Part shown: in pieces, positions 1-7,692 of the stretch | Position numbering within the stretch: position 1 is the stretch's first letter | Layout of the letters: every line of letters starts with the position of its first letter | NCBI RefSeq assembly: GCF_011764445.1 | Contig: NZ_BLPG01000001.1 | Span: forward strand, 9,043,316-9,107,315 | Length of the DNA stretch: 64,000 nucleotides | Source of the DNA: Phytohabitans rumicis | GTDB taxonomy: Bacteria > Actinomycetota > Actinomycetes > Mycobacteriales > Micromonosporaceae | Reading direction: 5' to 3' | Translations under genes and position numbers: made by a program | The notes under the pieces: model-generated | The model's database searches: none | Seen by the model: only the letters and a program-made list of their open reading frames with translations | What the model was told of the DNA's origin: nothing

Positions 1-2
1 GC

Positions 3-503
3 TGGTGGGGCTTCGCGTCCCTGTACGACGGGCTCTGGGTCTCCCCGCACGAGCGGGTCGCCGAGGTCACCGCGGTCCTCGCCGAGCTGGGTGTGGACAC
101 CGCGACGGTGTTCACCGCGGAGGTGGCCGACGGCAGCCCGGTCGGCGGCGACCCGATCAGCGCCTGGGACCTGGACGCGCTGCGCGCCGAGTACGAGCGG
201 CTGCTGGAGGAGTACGAGCCGGTCCAGCAGCGGTGGCGCGCCGGCAAGGTGGGCACCTCGGAGGCGCTGATCGCCCGCACCGCCCTCATGGACGACTGGC
301 GCAACTTTCCCAACCTCGACCCCGAACTGCCCGCGGTGCTCCTGCCCCCGCGGTGGCCGCGTACGCGCGCCCGGGAGCTGTTCATCGACCTCTACGACGG
401 GCTGGCCCGGCTGTCGGAGCAAAGGGTGGTGCAGATTGTGAGCGAGTTCGAGCCGTCGCTGGCCGCGCTGGTGCGCAGTCACGGCAGCGACTTCGCGCCT
501 TAG
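3..503 (+). CDS. PaaX-family transcriptional regulator, C-terminal part (cut by window start)
   Basis: The frame is open from the window edge to a TAG at 501-503, leaving about 166 residues. It begins WWGFASLYDGLWVSPHE, which matches the middle of PaaX-type repressors, and continues with the family's C-terminal region (helical segment DALRAEYERLLEEYEP, then DLDPELPAVLLPPRWP). PaaX proteins are GntR-like repressors of aromatic-acid catabolism that usually sense a CoA thioester. The N-terminal winged helix lies outside the window. It converges on an alcohol dehydrogenase, with an aldehyde dehydrogenase beyond, so a role in aromatic alcohol or aldehyde catabolism is possible but inferred. Confidence 0.8.
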   Translation, partial: WWGFASLYDGLWVSPHERVAEVTAVLAELGVDTATVFTAEVADGSPVGGDPISAWDLDALRAEYERLLEEYEPVQQRWRAGKVGTSEALIARTALMDDWRNFPNLDPELPAVLLPPRWPRTRARELFIDLYDGLARLSEQRVVQIVSEFEPSLAALVRSHGSDFAP

Positions 504-510
504 AGCTGCA

Positions 511-558
511 AGGAAGGGCACCCTGTTAACGCTTTCTGCATAGCAAGGTGCCCTTCCT
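511..558. terminator. Bidirectional hairpin terminator / dispersed repeat
   Basis: Perfect 12-bp arms AGGAAGGGCACC (511-522) and GGTGCCCTTCCT (547-558) enclose a 24-nt loop containing GTTAACGC. It fills the gap between two convergent stop codons. Hairpins of this sequence type recur between convergent genes in Micromonosporaceae (from memory), so it is probably both a terminator and a member of a repeat family. Confidence 0.65.
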
Positions 559-562
559 AACC

Positions 563-1672
563 TCACTCGAAGGTGAGCACCGGCTTGAGGGACTCGCCGC
601 GAGAGGCGGCGTCGGCGGCCTTTTCGATGTCGGCGAACGCGAAGCGTTCCACCAGGCGGTCGAGCTTCAACATGCCGCGCGTCACCAGGTCGGCGAGGAC
701 CGGGACGAACACCGGCGGGTTGGCGTCGCCCTCGGTGACCCCGACGATGCGCTTGCCGCCGAGCATCGCGTTGACGTCGAGCGGGATCGTGCTCCCGAAC
801 GGCGGCGCGCCCACCACCGCGCAGGTGCCGCGCAGCGCGAGCGCGTCCACCGCCGCGGACAGCGCCGCCAGGTTGCCGGACGCCTCCACCGCGAAGTCCA
901 CGCCTGCGCCGCCGGTCAGCTCGCGCAGCGCGGCGGCCACATCGCCGCCGCGCGCGTCCACCGCGTCGGTGGCGCCGAGTTCGAGGGCCAGGGACAACCG
1001 CGCGGGTACGACGTCCACGGCCACGATCCGGGACAGTCCCCGCAGGGCGGCCGCCATGACGGCCGCCAGGCCGACCGTGCCGGCGCCGAAGACGGCCAGG
1101 GTGCTGCCGGGCTCGGGGCGCAGCACGTTGAGCACCGTGCCGGCGCCGGTCTGGATCCCGCAGCCGAGCGGGGCGAGCAGGTCCAGCGGGGCGTCGTCCG
1201 GCACCTTCACCAGGCTCCGCTCGTCCGCCAAGGCGTACGTAGCGAACGACGACTGCCCGAAAAAGTGCCCAGAGACGTCCTCGCCGCCGGACCGGATCGT
1301 GGCGGAGCCGTCCATCCGGGCGCCGCCCAGGAGGTTGCGTGGCAGCCACGTGTCGCAGTACGCCGGGTGCCCGTCGACGCAGTTGCGGCAGCGGCCGCAC
1401 GAGGTGAACGACAGCAGCACGCGGTCGCCGGGCGCCACCGCCGTCACCTGCGAGCCCACCTCCTCGACGACGCCGGCGCCCTCGTGGCCGAGCACGACCG
1501 GGAAGCGGGCCGGCAGCAGGCCGTCGCGTACCGACAGGTCGGTGTGGCACAGGCCGGCGGCGACCATGCGGACCACGACCTCGTCCGGGCGTGGGTCGTC
1601 GAGCGTGACTTCGGTGAGCGTGAACGGTGCGCCCTGGGACGGCGCCACCGCCGCGGTCGCGGTGCGGGACAT
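563..1672 (-). CDS. Zinc-dependent alcohol dehydrogenase (MDR superfamily, aryl-alcohol type)
   Basis: The 369-residue protein is a medium-chain dehydrogenase that should interconvert alcohols and aldehydes with NAD(P). The catalytic-zinc region is present (GLCHTDLSVRDG, then GHEGAGVVEEVG), as is the structural-zinc four-cysteine lobe (CGRCRNCVDGHPAYC). The nucleotide-binding motif is GAGTVGLAAV, followed by an acidic residue in VAVDVVP. The ATG at 1672 is preferred over one 45 nt upstream because AGGAG lies 5 nt before it. It is divergent from an aldehyde dehydrogenase, which suggests sequential oxidation of an alcohol to an acid. Confidence 0.88.
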   Translation of the reverse strand: MSRTATAAVAPSQGAPFTLTEVTLDDPRPDEVVVRMVAAGLCHTDLSVRDGLLPARFPVVLGHEGAGVVEEVGSQVTAVAPGDRVLLSFTSCGRCRNCVDGHPAYCDTWLPRNLLGGARMDGSATIRSGGEDVSGHFFGQSSFATYALADERSLVKVPDDAPLDLLAPLGCGIQTGAGTVLNVLRPEPGSTLAVFGAGTVGLAAVMAAALRGLSRIVAVDVVPARLSLALELGATDAVDARGGDVAAALRELTGGAGVDFAVEASGNLAALSAAVDALALRGTCAVVGAPPFGSTIPLDVNAMLGGKRIVGVTEGDANPPVFVPVLADLVTRGMLKLDRLVERFAFADIEKAADAASRGESLKPVLTFE

Positions 1673-1705
1673 GGCGACTCCTCTCGTCTGTCTTGTCTCG
1701 GCCCA

Positions 1706-1760
1706 ATTATGTGACACTTACCTTGAAGGTCGTCAAGCATCTTGTGGTTGACATGATGTC
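1706..1760. promoter_or_regulatory. Divergent adh/aldh control region with two palindromes
   Basis: The spacer holds CTTGA-N6-TCAAG (1722-1737) and the perfect palindrome GACATGATGTC (1750-1760). On the minus strand a -35-like TTGACG (1731-1736) and -10-like CATAAT (1706-1711) with 19-nt spacing point to the alcohol dehydrogenase. On the plus strand TTGACA (1748-1753) overlaps the second palindrome and points to the aldehyde dehydrogenase. This layout suits a shared repressor, possibly the neighbouring PaaX protein. Confidence 0.4.
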
Positions 1761-1818
1761 GAACGTGCGTCACGGTAGATGGCAGAGTTGTTGCGCCGAC
1801 GTTTCGGAGGGCCCTGAC

Positions 1819-3275
1819 ATGACCACCCCCACGGCTCCGCTGGCCCCCGGCCGGCTGTACATCGATGGCGGCTGGCGGTCCGGCGAGGGCCTGCGGCGCG
1901 ACGTCGTCAACCCGGCCACCGGCAAGGCGGTCACCACCGCGGCCGACGCCACCGACGCGGAAGTGGACGCCGCGGTCGAGGCGGCCCGCCGGGCGTACGA
2001 CAGCGGCGTCTGGTCGGGCCTGTCCGGCCGGGAGCGGTCCCGCGTGCTCTACCGCGCGGCCGCGCTGATCCAGGAGCACGCCGAGGAGCTGGCCCAACTG
2101 GAGACCCTCGACACCGGCAAGCCGATCCAGTTCAGCCGGATGATCGACGTCGGCAACACGGTCACCCACTTCGAGTACTACGCCGGCCTGGCGTACTCGA
2201 TCGACGGCGCGACCCGCCAGACCGGCCTGCCCGCGCTGGCCTACACCCGGCACGAGCCGTACGGCGTGGTCGCCGCCATCACCCCGTTCAACTTCCCGCT
2301 GATCCTGTCCACCAGCAAGATCGCGCCGGCACTTGCCGCGGGCAACACCGTCGTACACAAGCCCGCCGAGGACACCCCGCTCACCGCGCTGCGCCTGGCC
2401 GAGTTGCTCACCGAGGCCGGCCTGCCCGCCGGCGTACTCAACGTGGTCACCGGCGGCGGCGCGGTGGGGAGCGCCTCGTCCGCCACCCCGGCGTCGACAA
2501 GGTGGCGTTCACCGGCTCCACCGCCGTCGGCCGCAAGATCGCCGCGGCGGCCGCGGAGACGCTCAAGCCGGCCACCGTCGAGCTGGGCGGCAAGTCGGCC
2601 AACCTGATCTTCGCGGACGCCGACCTCGACTCCGCCGCCCACGCCGCCGTGTCCGGCTTCGTCTTCAACACCGGCCAGTTCTGCATGGGCGGCACCCGCC
2701 TGCTGGTCCAGCGCCCCGTGTACGACGAGATGCTGGCCCGGGTCGCGGGCGCGGCCGGCGGCGTACCGGTGGGCGACCCGCTCGCCCCGCACACGGTCGT
2801 GGGCCCGATGGCCGGCCAGCGCCACCTGGACAAGGTGAAGTCCTACGTGCAGCTCGGCGTCACCGAGGAGGGTGCCACGCTGGTCGCCGGCGGCCACCGG
2901 GTCGAGTCCCTCGACGGCTACTTCTTCGCGCCGACCGTCCTCGCCGATGTCCGGCAGGACGCCCGCGTGGTGCAGGAGGAGATCTTCGGGCCGGTGCTGA
3001 CCGTCCAGGCGTTCGACACGGAGGAGGAGGCGGTGGCGCTGGCCAACGGCACCGCGTTCGGCCTGGCCGCCGGCCTGCAGACCAGCGACCTGGGCCGGGC
3101 GCACCGGGTGGCCGGCGCGCTCAAGGCCGGCATGGTCTGGGTCAACACCTGGGGCATGCTCGACGTCACCCTGCCGTTCGGCGGCTACAAGCAATCCGGC
3201 TACGGCCGCGAATACGGACCCGAGGGCCTGCACGAGTACACCCAGACCAAATCCGTATATATCCCGATGAGTTAG
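1819..3275 (+). CDS. NAD-dependent aldehyde dehydrogenase (frameshifted once)
   Basis: Aldehyde dehydrogenase superfamily. The first half (MTTPTAPLAPGRLYIDGGW) carries the family motif ITPFNFPL. The second half, in another frame, carries the glycine motif FTGSTAVGRKI, the catalytic ELGGK glutamate and the nucleophile in NTGQFCMGGTR, and ends with the usual LPFGGYKQSGYGRE. The frame breaks in the G run at 2466-2469. One extra G gives VGERLVRHPGVDKVAFTG, the expected family sequence, and a normal 485-residue protein. The ATG at 1819 has GGAGG 8 nt upstream. The break is most likely a sequencing deletion; otherwise the gene is a recent pseudogene. Confidence 0.85.
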
Positions 3276-3322
3276 GCGCATGATCGCTGGGAGTCGATGT
3301 TGATCGTCCGGACGACGGTTAT

Positions 3323-4828
3323 GTGACCGGTTTGGACTACGGCAGACTGTGCCGCGTGGAGGCGCTGCGCGTATTGGGTGGCCGGTACCGACTGGAGGAC
3401 CAGATCGGTGCCGGCGGCATGGCGGTGGTCTGGCGGGCCACCGACGAGGTGCTGCGCCGTTCCGTGGCGGTCAAGGTCCTGGCCCGGCCGCTGACCGTGG
3501 ACGCCTCGGCCCGGTTACGGATCCAGGCCGAGGCACGCTCCGCCGCCCGCCTCGCCCACCCCCACGTGGCCAGCGTGTACGACTTCGGCGAGTCGCTGGA
3601 CGACGCCGGCCAGCCGGTCCCCTTCGTGGTGATGGAGCTGCTGCGCGGCCCCACGCTGAGCAAGCGACTCGCCGCCGGTCCGCTCCCGCCGCCCGAGGCG
3701 ATGCGCGTCTGCGCCGAGGTGGCCAGCGGCATCGCGGCGGCGCACGAGGCCGGCCTGGTCCACCGCGACATCAAGCCCGCCAACGTGGTCCTCACCCCGT
3801 CCGGCGCCAAGGTCGTCGACTTCGGCATCGCCGCCGCGGCCGGCCCGCTGGAAGACCTGGACCAGGACGACCGCATGGTGGGCACCCCCGCCTACCTGGC
3901 GCCCGAGCGGCTCACCGGCGGCGACGTCGTGCCCGCCTCGGACGTCTACGCGCTCGGCCTGCTGCTGCACTGCGTGCTGGTCGGCCGCCTGCCGTGGAAC
4001 GTCGAGACCACCACCCAGATGCTGCGGGCGCACGAGTACCACGAGCCGGTCCCGCTGCCACCGGTCGCCGGAGTGCCGCCGCAGGTCGTCGACCTGTGCC
4101 GGCAGTGCCTGGTGAAGGACCCCGCCGACCGGCCCACCGCCGCCGAGGTGGCCGCCGTCCTCGCCGACGCCGCCGGCGTACGGCTGCCCATGACGCCCGT
4201 CCCGGCCGGCACCGTTGGCGGCGTGCCTGTTCCGGACCCGATCTCCGACGTGCCCACGGTCGAGCCCCGCCCCGCCCGAGACCGCCGGCGCCGCCGCAGC
4301 CTCGTCGTCGCCGTGGTCGCCGGGACCGTCGTCGCGACGGCGGTGGGCGCCGCCCTGCTCGCCAACCCCGCCGGCACGAACGGCGAAGCGGCGGCCGGCG
4401 CCAACCCCACCGGCCTCGAAGAGCCCACCACCCGACCGTCAACCACGCCCGGCCCCGTCACCACCCCACCCCCGGTGGCACCCCGTCCCGGCATCCCACC
4501 GGTCGACGGCACCACCGGCCCCACCACCCGCTCCGGACCGGCCGAGACCGGCGCCGCCGCCCCCACCCCGTCGGCGACCGCGGCCCCCACCACACCGGCA
4601 CCGGAGCAGCAGACACTCACATCCGGCGGCGGCACGGTGACCGTGGAGTGCCTCGCGGACCAGGCGCACGCGGTCAAGTGGACCACCGAGCCCGGGTACT
4701 GGGTCACCAAAGCCGAGCCGGGCCCGGCCGTGCGCGTACGCATCTGGTTCAAGAGCGCAGACACCCTCATCAGGATGCGCATCCGCTGCAAGGCCGGCGT
4801 AGCCACCTGGGTCAACGCCCCCACCTAG
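3323..4828 (+). CDS. Membrane-anchored serine/threonine protein kinase (PknB-like)
   Basis: About 500 residues. The N-terminal kinase domain has the glycine loop GAGGMAVVW, the lysine in VAVKVL, the HRDIKPANV catalytic loop, DFGIA and APERLTGG. A Pro/Thr linker and one membrane segment (LVVAVVAGTVVATAVGAALL) follow. A Thr/Pro-rich stretch leads to a C-terminal extracellular domain of about 75 residues with two cysteines and no PASTA repeats. The topology is therefore cytoplasmic kinase with an outside sensor. The start is uncertain: GTG at 3323 or GTG at 3356 (11 residues later), neither with a clear ribosome site. Confidence 0.88.
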   Translation: MTGLDYGRLCRVEALRVLGGRYRLEDQIGAGGMAVVWRATDEVLRRSVAVKVLARPLTVDASARLRIQAEARSAARLAHPHVASVYDFGESLDDAGQPVPFVVMELLRGPTLSKRLAAGPLPPPEAMRVCAEVASGIAAAHEAGLVHRDIKPANVVLTPSGAKVVDFGIAAAAGPLEDLDQDDRMVGTPAYLAPERLTGGDVVPASDVYALGLLLHCVLVGRLPWNVETTTQMLRAHEYHEPVPLPPVAGVPPQVVDLCRQCLVKDPADRPTAAEVAAVLADAAGVRLPMTPVPAGTVGGVPVPDPISDVPTVEPRPARDRRRRRSLVVAVVAGTVVATAVGAALLANPAGTNGEAAAGANPTGLEEPTTRPSTTPGPVTTPPPVAPRPGIPPVDGTTGPTTRSGPAETGAAAPTPSATAAPTTPAPEQQTLTSGGGTVTVECLADQAHAVKWTTEPGYWVTKAEPGPAVRVRIWFKSADTLIRMRIRCKAGVATWVNAPT

Positions 4829-4894
4829 CCCGCCCTCCGCGTCCCGCGTTCCCCCGCCCCGCCCGCGCTGCTGCGCCCCGCCCCGTCCCGCCTA

Positions 4895-4998
4895 GCGCCG
4901 CCCACGCCGCGTCCTACCTCGCGCCGTCCACGCCGCGCCTTGCCGCGCGCCGCCTGCGCCGCGCCTTGCCTCACGCCGCCCGCGCCGTGTCCTGCCTC
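4895..4998. repeat. Four tandem 26-bp repeats
   Basis: Units begin at 4895, 4921, 4947 and 4973 with consensus gcgccgcccgcgccgcgccttgcctc (shown in part: GCGCCGCCCGCGCCG then CCTTGCCTC). The period is exactly 26 bp with a few substitutions per unit. It lies directly downstream of the kinase gene and ends just before a copy of the 105-bp palindromic repeat. Confidence 0.7.
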
Positions 4999-5005
4999 GC
5001 GCGCC

Positions 5006-5110
5006 GCGTCGATCAAGGACTTCTGCGTCGATCAAGGGCATATGGCCGCGCTTTGATCTCCGATCCACGACCGTTTGCCCTTGATCGGCGGGGAAATCCT
5101 TGATCGACGC
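5006..5110 (+). repeat. 105-bp nested palindromic repeat, copy A
   Basis: Outer arms GCGTCGATCAAGG and CCTTGATCGACGC enclose an inner inverted repeat (CGTCGATCAAGGGC with GCCCTTGATCGGCG) around an asymmetric centre GCTTTGATCTCCGATCC. Seven copies occur in the window, all in spacers. The element is probably mobilised in trans or spread as a REP-like or MITE-like unit; no transposase is present nearby. Confidence 0.85.
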
Positions 5111-5256
5111 GGCCGTGGGGTGGCGCGGCGGGGTCGGGGTGGCGTGGCGGGTCGGGGTGGCGCGGCGGGGTGGCGTGTTCGCGACCGGATCGACCGGGGG
5201 AGGTGCGGTGCATGGCGGGCGATGCGGCGGCGTGTGCCGCGCGCTTGCCGGCGAGG

Positions 5257-5389
5257 GCGATATGCCGCATTACTCCCACAAGGAAGGGCCGCTCGTCGGC
5301 AAACGCATAGATCTTGGTATATCAGCGTTGCCCTGGCGACGGTAGGTGACCAAGATCTACAGGGCGGTCGTGCAAATGTGGCATATCGC
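5257..5389. repeat. Nested inverted repeat in an AT-richer island
   Basis: Outer arms GCGATATGCC (5257-5266) and GGCATATCGC (5380-5389) enclose inner arms TAGATCTTGGT (5308-5318) and ACCAAGATCTA (5349-5359). The 30-nt apex contains the partly symmetric GTTGCCCTGGCGAC. The base composition is visibly lower in GC than the surroundings. It could be a structured RNA, a miniature mobile element or a protein-binding site. I see no gene here. Confidence 0.6.
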
Positions 5390-5462
5390 TGGAGTGAAGA
5401 TCATCTACGTGCGCTCCGCCAAGCGGCAGGGCGGCCTCGCGTGCCGGCATCGGTCTGCGGCT

Positions 5463-5566
5463 CCTCGATCAAGGGATCGTGCGTCGATCAAGGGCAAATG
5501 GTCGTGGATCGGAGATCAAAGCGCGGCCATATGCCCTTGATCGACGCGGAAGTCCTTGATCGGCGC
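5463..5566 (-). repeat. 104-bp nested palindromic repeat, copy B (inverted)
   Basis: Same architecture as the copy at 5006-5110 but with the centre reversed (GGATCGGAGATCAAAGC), so it lies in the opposite orientation. Together the two copies flank the nested inverted repeat at 5257-5389. Confidence 0.85.
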
Positions 5567-5573
5567 GCCGAGC

Positions 5574-5682
5574 GAGGCGCGACGCGGGGCGAGGCGCGAC
5601 GTGGGGCGAGGCGCGACGTGGGGCGGGGGCGACGTGGGGCGGGGCGAGGGTGGGGCGGGGCCGCGACGTGGGGCGGCGGGCA
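5574..5682. repeat. Degenerate 17-bp tandem repeats
   Basis: Three consecutive units of GAGGCGCGACGTGGGGC start at 5574, 5591 and 5608. More degraded GACGTGGGGC-containing units follow to about 5682. This is simple G-rich minisatellite sequence without coding potential. Confidence 0.6.
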
Positions 5683-5771
5683 TGCGGGGGTGGGGAGTCG
5701 GGTGGGTGACTGTGTGGGGGCGCGGGGTGCGTCACGATGATCCGCAACGTAGCGGATCGCCGGAGGTCGCC

Positions 5772-6689
5772 GTGACACAGTGGACGCGCCTTGCCCTTGC
5801 TGGATCGCTCGGGACGCTGGTCGGGCTGGTTGTTCCGGCCGCGGCCGGCGCCCAGCCGGAGCCGACCCCGAATCAGGCGTACTGGGAGGACGATAGCCAC
5901 CTGCGCTACTACGGCGGGATCGGCAAGAACAACGACGTCGTGATCACCAACTACGGGTCACCGTCGGCGTACCTCATCGACGACGTCAGCAGGATCGTCC
6001 CCGGGTACGGGTGCGTCAACGTCAGCGGCGACAACACGAAGGCGATCTGCACCAAGCCGGAGTCGGGCATCGCCTGGTTCGGGGTGCAGTTGGGCGGGGG
6101 CACGGACCAGCTCGACTACAACGCGTCCTTCGACACGTACGCCTACATCTACGGCGGGACCGGCAACGACACGATCGAGATCGGCAGCGGCGCCGGCCCG
6201 TACCTCGACGTCGACCTCGGGCCGGGCAACGACTCGCTGCAACGCCCGGTCGGCACCGCCTATCTGCGGGTGGACGGCGGTACGGGGGCCGACACGATGT
6301 GCGCCGGGGCGTGGGTGTTCTACGACCAGCACACCGAGGGCGTGTACGTGACGATCGGCGGCGCGGCCGGCGGCGACGGTGCGCCGGACGAGGGTGACAC
6401 GGTGTGCGCGTCGGTGTGGGGCGTGACCGGTACGGCGTACGCGGACACGCTCATCGCCGGATCGGCCAAGACCAGCCTCACCGGGGGCGGGGGCGCCGAC
6501 CTGCTCATCGGCGGCCCGCTCAACGACTCGCTGTGGGGGTACGGCGGCAACGACCTGCTGTACGGCCTGGGCGGCAATGACCTGCTGCACGGCTCGGAGG
6601 GCACCGACTCGCTGTACGGGGGCACCGGCACCGACCAGTGCGCGACGGACGGCGCCGATGCCCTGCACGATTGCGAGGAGATCTACTGA
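5772..6689 (+). CDS. Secreted calcium-binding protein with RTX-like repeats
   Basis: 305 residues from a GTG with GGAGG five bases upstream. A signal peptide (hydrophobic LALAGSLGTLVGLVVPAAAGAQ) is followed by a mature protein with several GGxGxD-type nonapeptide repeats (YGGTGNDTIEIG, LGPGNDSL, YGGNDLLYGLGGNDLLHG, YGGTGTDQC). These repeats normally form a calcium-filled beta roll. There is no catalytic domain, so an extracellular structural or binding role is likely. Its end overlaps the next convergent gene by 7 bp. Confidence 0.8.
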   Translation: MTQWTRLALAGSLGTLVGLVVPAAAGAQPEPTPNQAYWEDDSHLRYYGGIGKNNDVVITNYGSPSAYLIDDVSRIVPGYGCVNVSGDNTKAICTKPESGIAWFGVQLGGGTDQLDYNASFDTYAYIYGGTGNDTIEIGSGAGPYLDVDLGPGNDSLQRPVGTAYLRVDGGTGADTMCAGAWVFYDQHTEGVYVTIGGAAGGDGAPDEGDTVCASVWGVTGTAYADTLIAGSAKTSLTGGGGADLLIGGPLNDSLWGYGGNDLLYGLGGNDLLHGSEGTDSLYGGTGTDQCATDGADALHDCEEIY

Positions 6690-7657
6690 GCGACGACCGA
6701 GATCTCCACGGTCAGCTCCCGGGCGATGAGGCCGGCCCCGCGGCTCACCCCGTGCGCGGTGCGGTCGACCACGGCGGTGGCCACGAAGGCGCAGCCGTCC
6801 GTCGTCTCGCGCCCGGAGACCAGCCGCAGGGTCACCGGTGCGGTCACGCCGTGGACGGTCAGCGCGCCGCGCATCGTCCACCCGTCGGGGCCGTACGCCG
6901 CGCCGTTGCCCGTGAAGCCCATGTCCGGGTACGCCGTGGCGGCGAGGAAGTTCTTGCCGGTGACGTCCTTGTCGCGGCGCTTGCTGCCGCTGGCGAAGCT
7001 GGCCGGGTCCAGCTCGACCCGGACCGACGACTGAGCCGGGTCGTCCGCGACGACGATGGTGCCGGCCGTGACGGTGAAGGTGCCGCGCACCTTCACCAGG
7101 CCCCACATTTCTTTGACGGTAAAACTGACGGTCGTCCGCACAGGGTCGATCGTGTACGTCCCGGTGGCGATCGCCGGGCGGTCGGTGACTTCGTTGATGG
7201 CCACCCGGTCCGGGCCGGGCAGCAGCGCGGGATCCTCGCCGGGCAGCAGCGGGCTGGTGTTGACGGCCTGACCGATGGCGGCCAGCGCCGGCAGCGACGT
7301 GGCGAGGCTGACGACGACGTGCGCGCAGGTCTCGGGCTGCCACAGCACGAGGACCCGGACGCAGCCGGGCGTGGCGCGCAGGAGCGGGGCGAGCCGGTCG
7401 TGGAAGGCCAGCCGGGCGGCGGCGATCCGCGCGGGTCCCTGCGGCCCGTCGAACTCCAGCAGGGTCGCGGCCCGCGCCGGCACGCCGGCGTCCGGACCGG
7501 CCAGGTCCTGCTCGACCTCGTACCACTCGCCGCCGGCCGCGCGGGCCTGCGCCAGGGTCGGCCACAGCGACACGACCCGCCGGCGGTCCCGCCCGACCTC
7601 GGACAGGACGTAACCGGCGGGCGCTTGGATCGAAACGGTGTCAATGGAAGCGAACAT
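6683..7657 (-). CDS. YceI-domain protein with unknown N-terminal half
   Basis: 324 residues. The C-terminal half from about residue 165 (ATGTYTIDPVRTTVSFTVKEMWGLVKVRGTF, given in part as TYTIDPVRTTVSFTVKEMWG) has the YceI lipocalin-like fold pattern, including SVRVELDPASFASG, FTGNG and LTVHGVTAPVTL. YceI proteins bind polyisoprenoids or other amphiphiles. The N-terminal half (VVSLWPTLAQARAAGGEWYEVEQD) is not recognised. No signal peptide is seen, so the protein is probably cytoplasmic. It lies 35 bp downstream of a LuxR-type ATPase on the same strand and may be co-transcribed with it. Confidence 0.75.
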   Translation of the reverse strand: MFASIDTVSIQAPAGYVLSEVGRDRRRVVSLWPTLAQARAAGGEWYEVEQDLAGPDAGVPARAATLLEFDGPQGPARIAAARLAFHDRLAPLLRATPGCVRVLVLWQPETCAHVVVSLATSLPALAAIGQAVNTSPLLPGEDPALLPGPDRVAINEVTDRPAIATGTYTIDPVRTTVSFTVKEMWGLVKVRGTFTVTAGTIVVADDPAQSSVRVELDPASFASGSKRRDKDVTGKNFLAATAYPDMGFTGNGAAYGPDGWTMRGALTVHGVTAPVTLRLVSGRETTDGCAFVATAVVDRTAHGVSRGAGLIARELTVEISVVAQ

Positions 7658-7692
7658 GAGCCCATGCTCGGCGTACCCCGCCGGCTAGGGCC

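Noticed and set aside
4895-5682. CRISPR array
   Set aside because: The tandem units are contiguous or degenerate, with no unique spacers of constant length and no cas genes.
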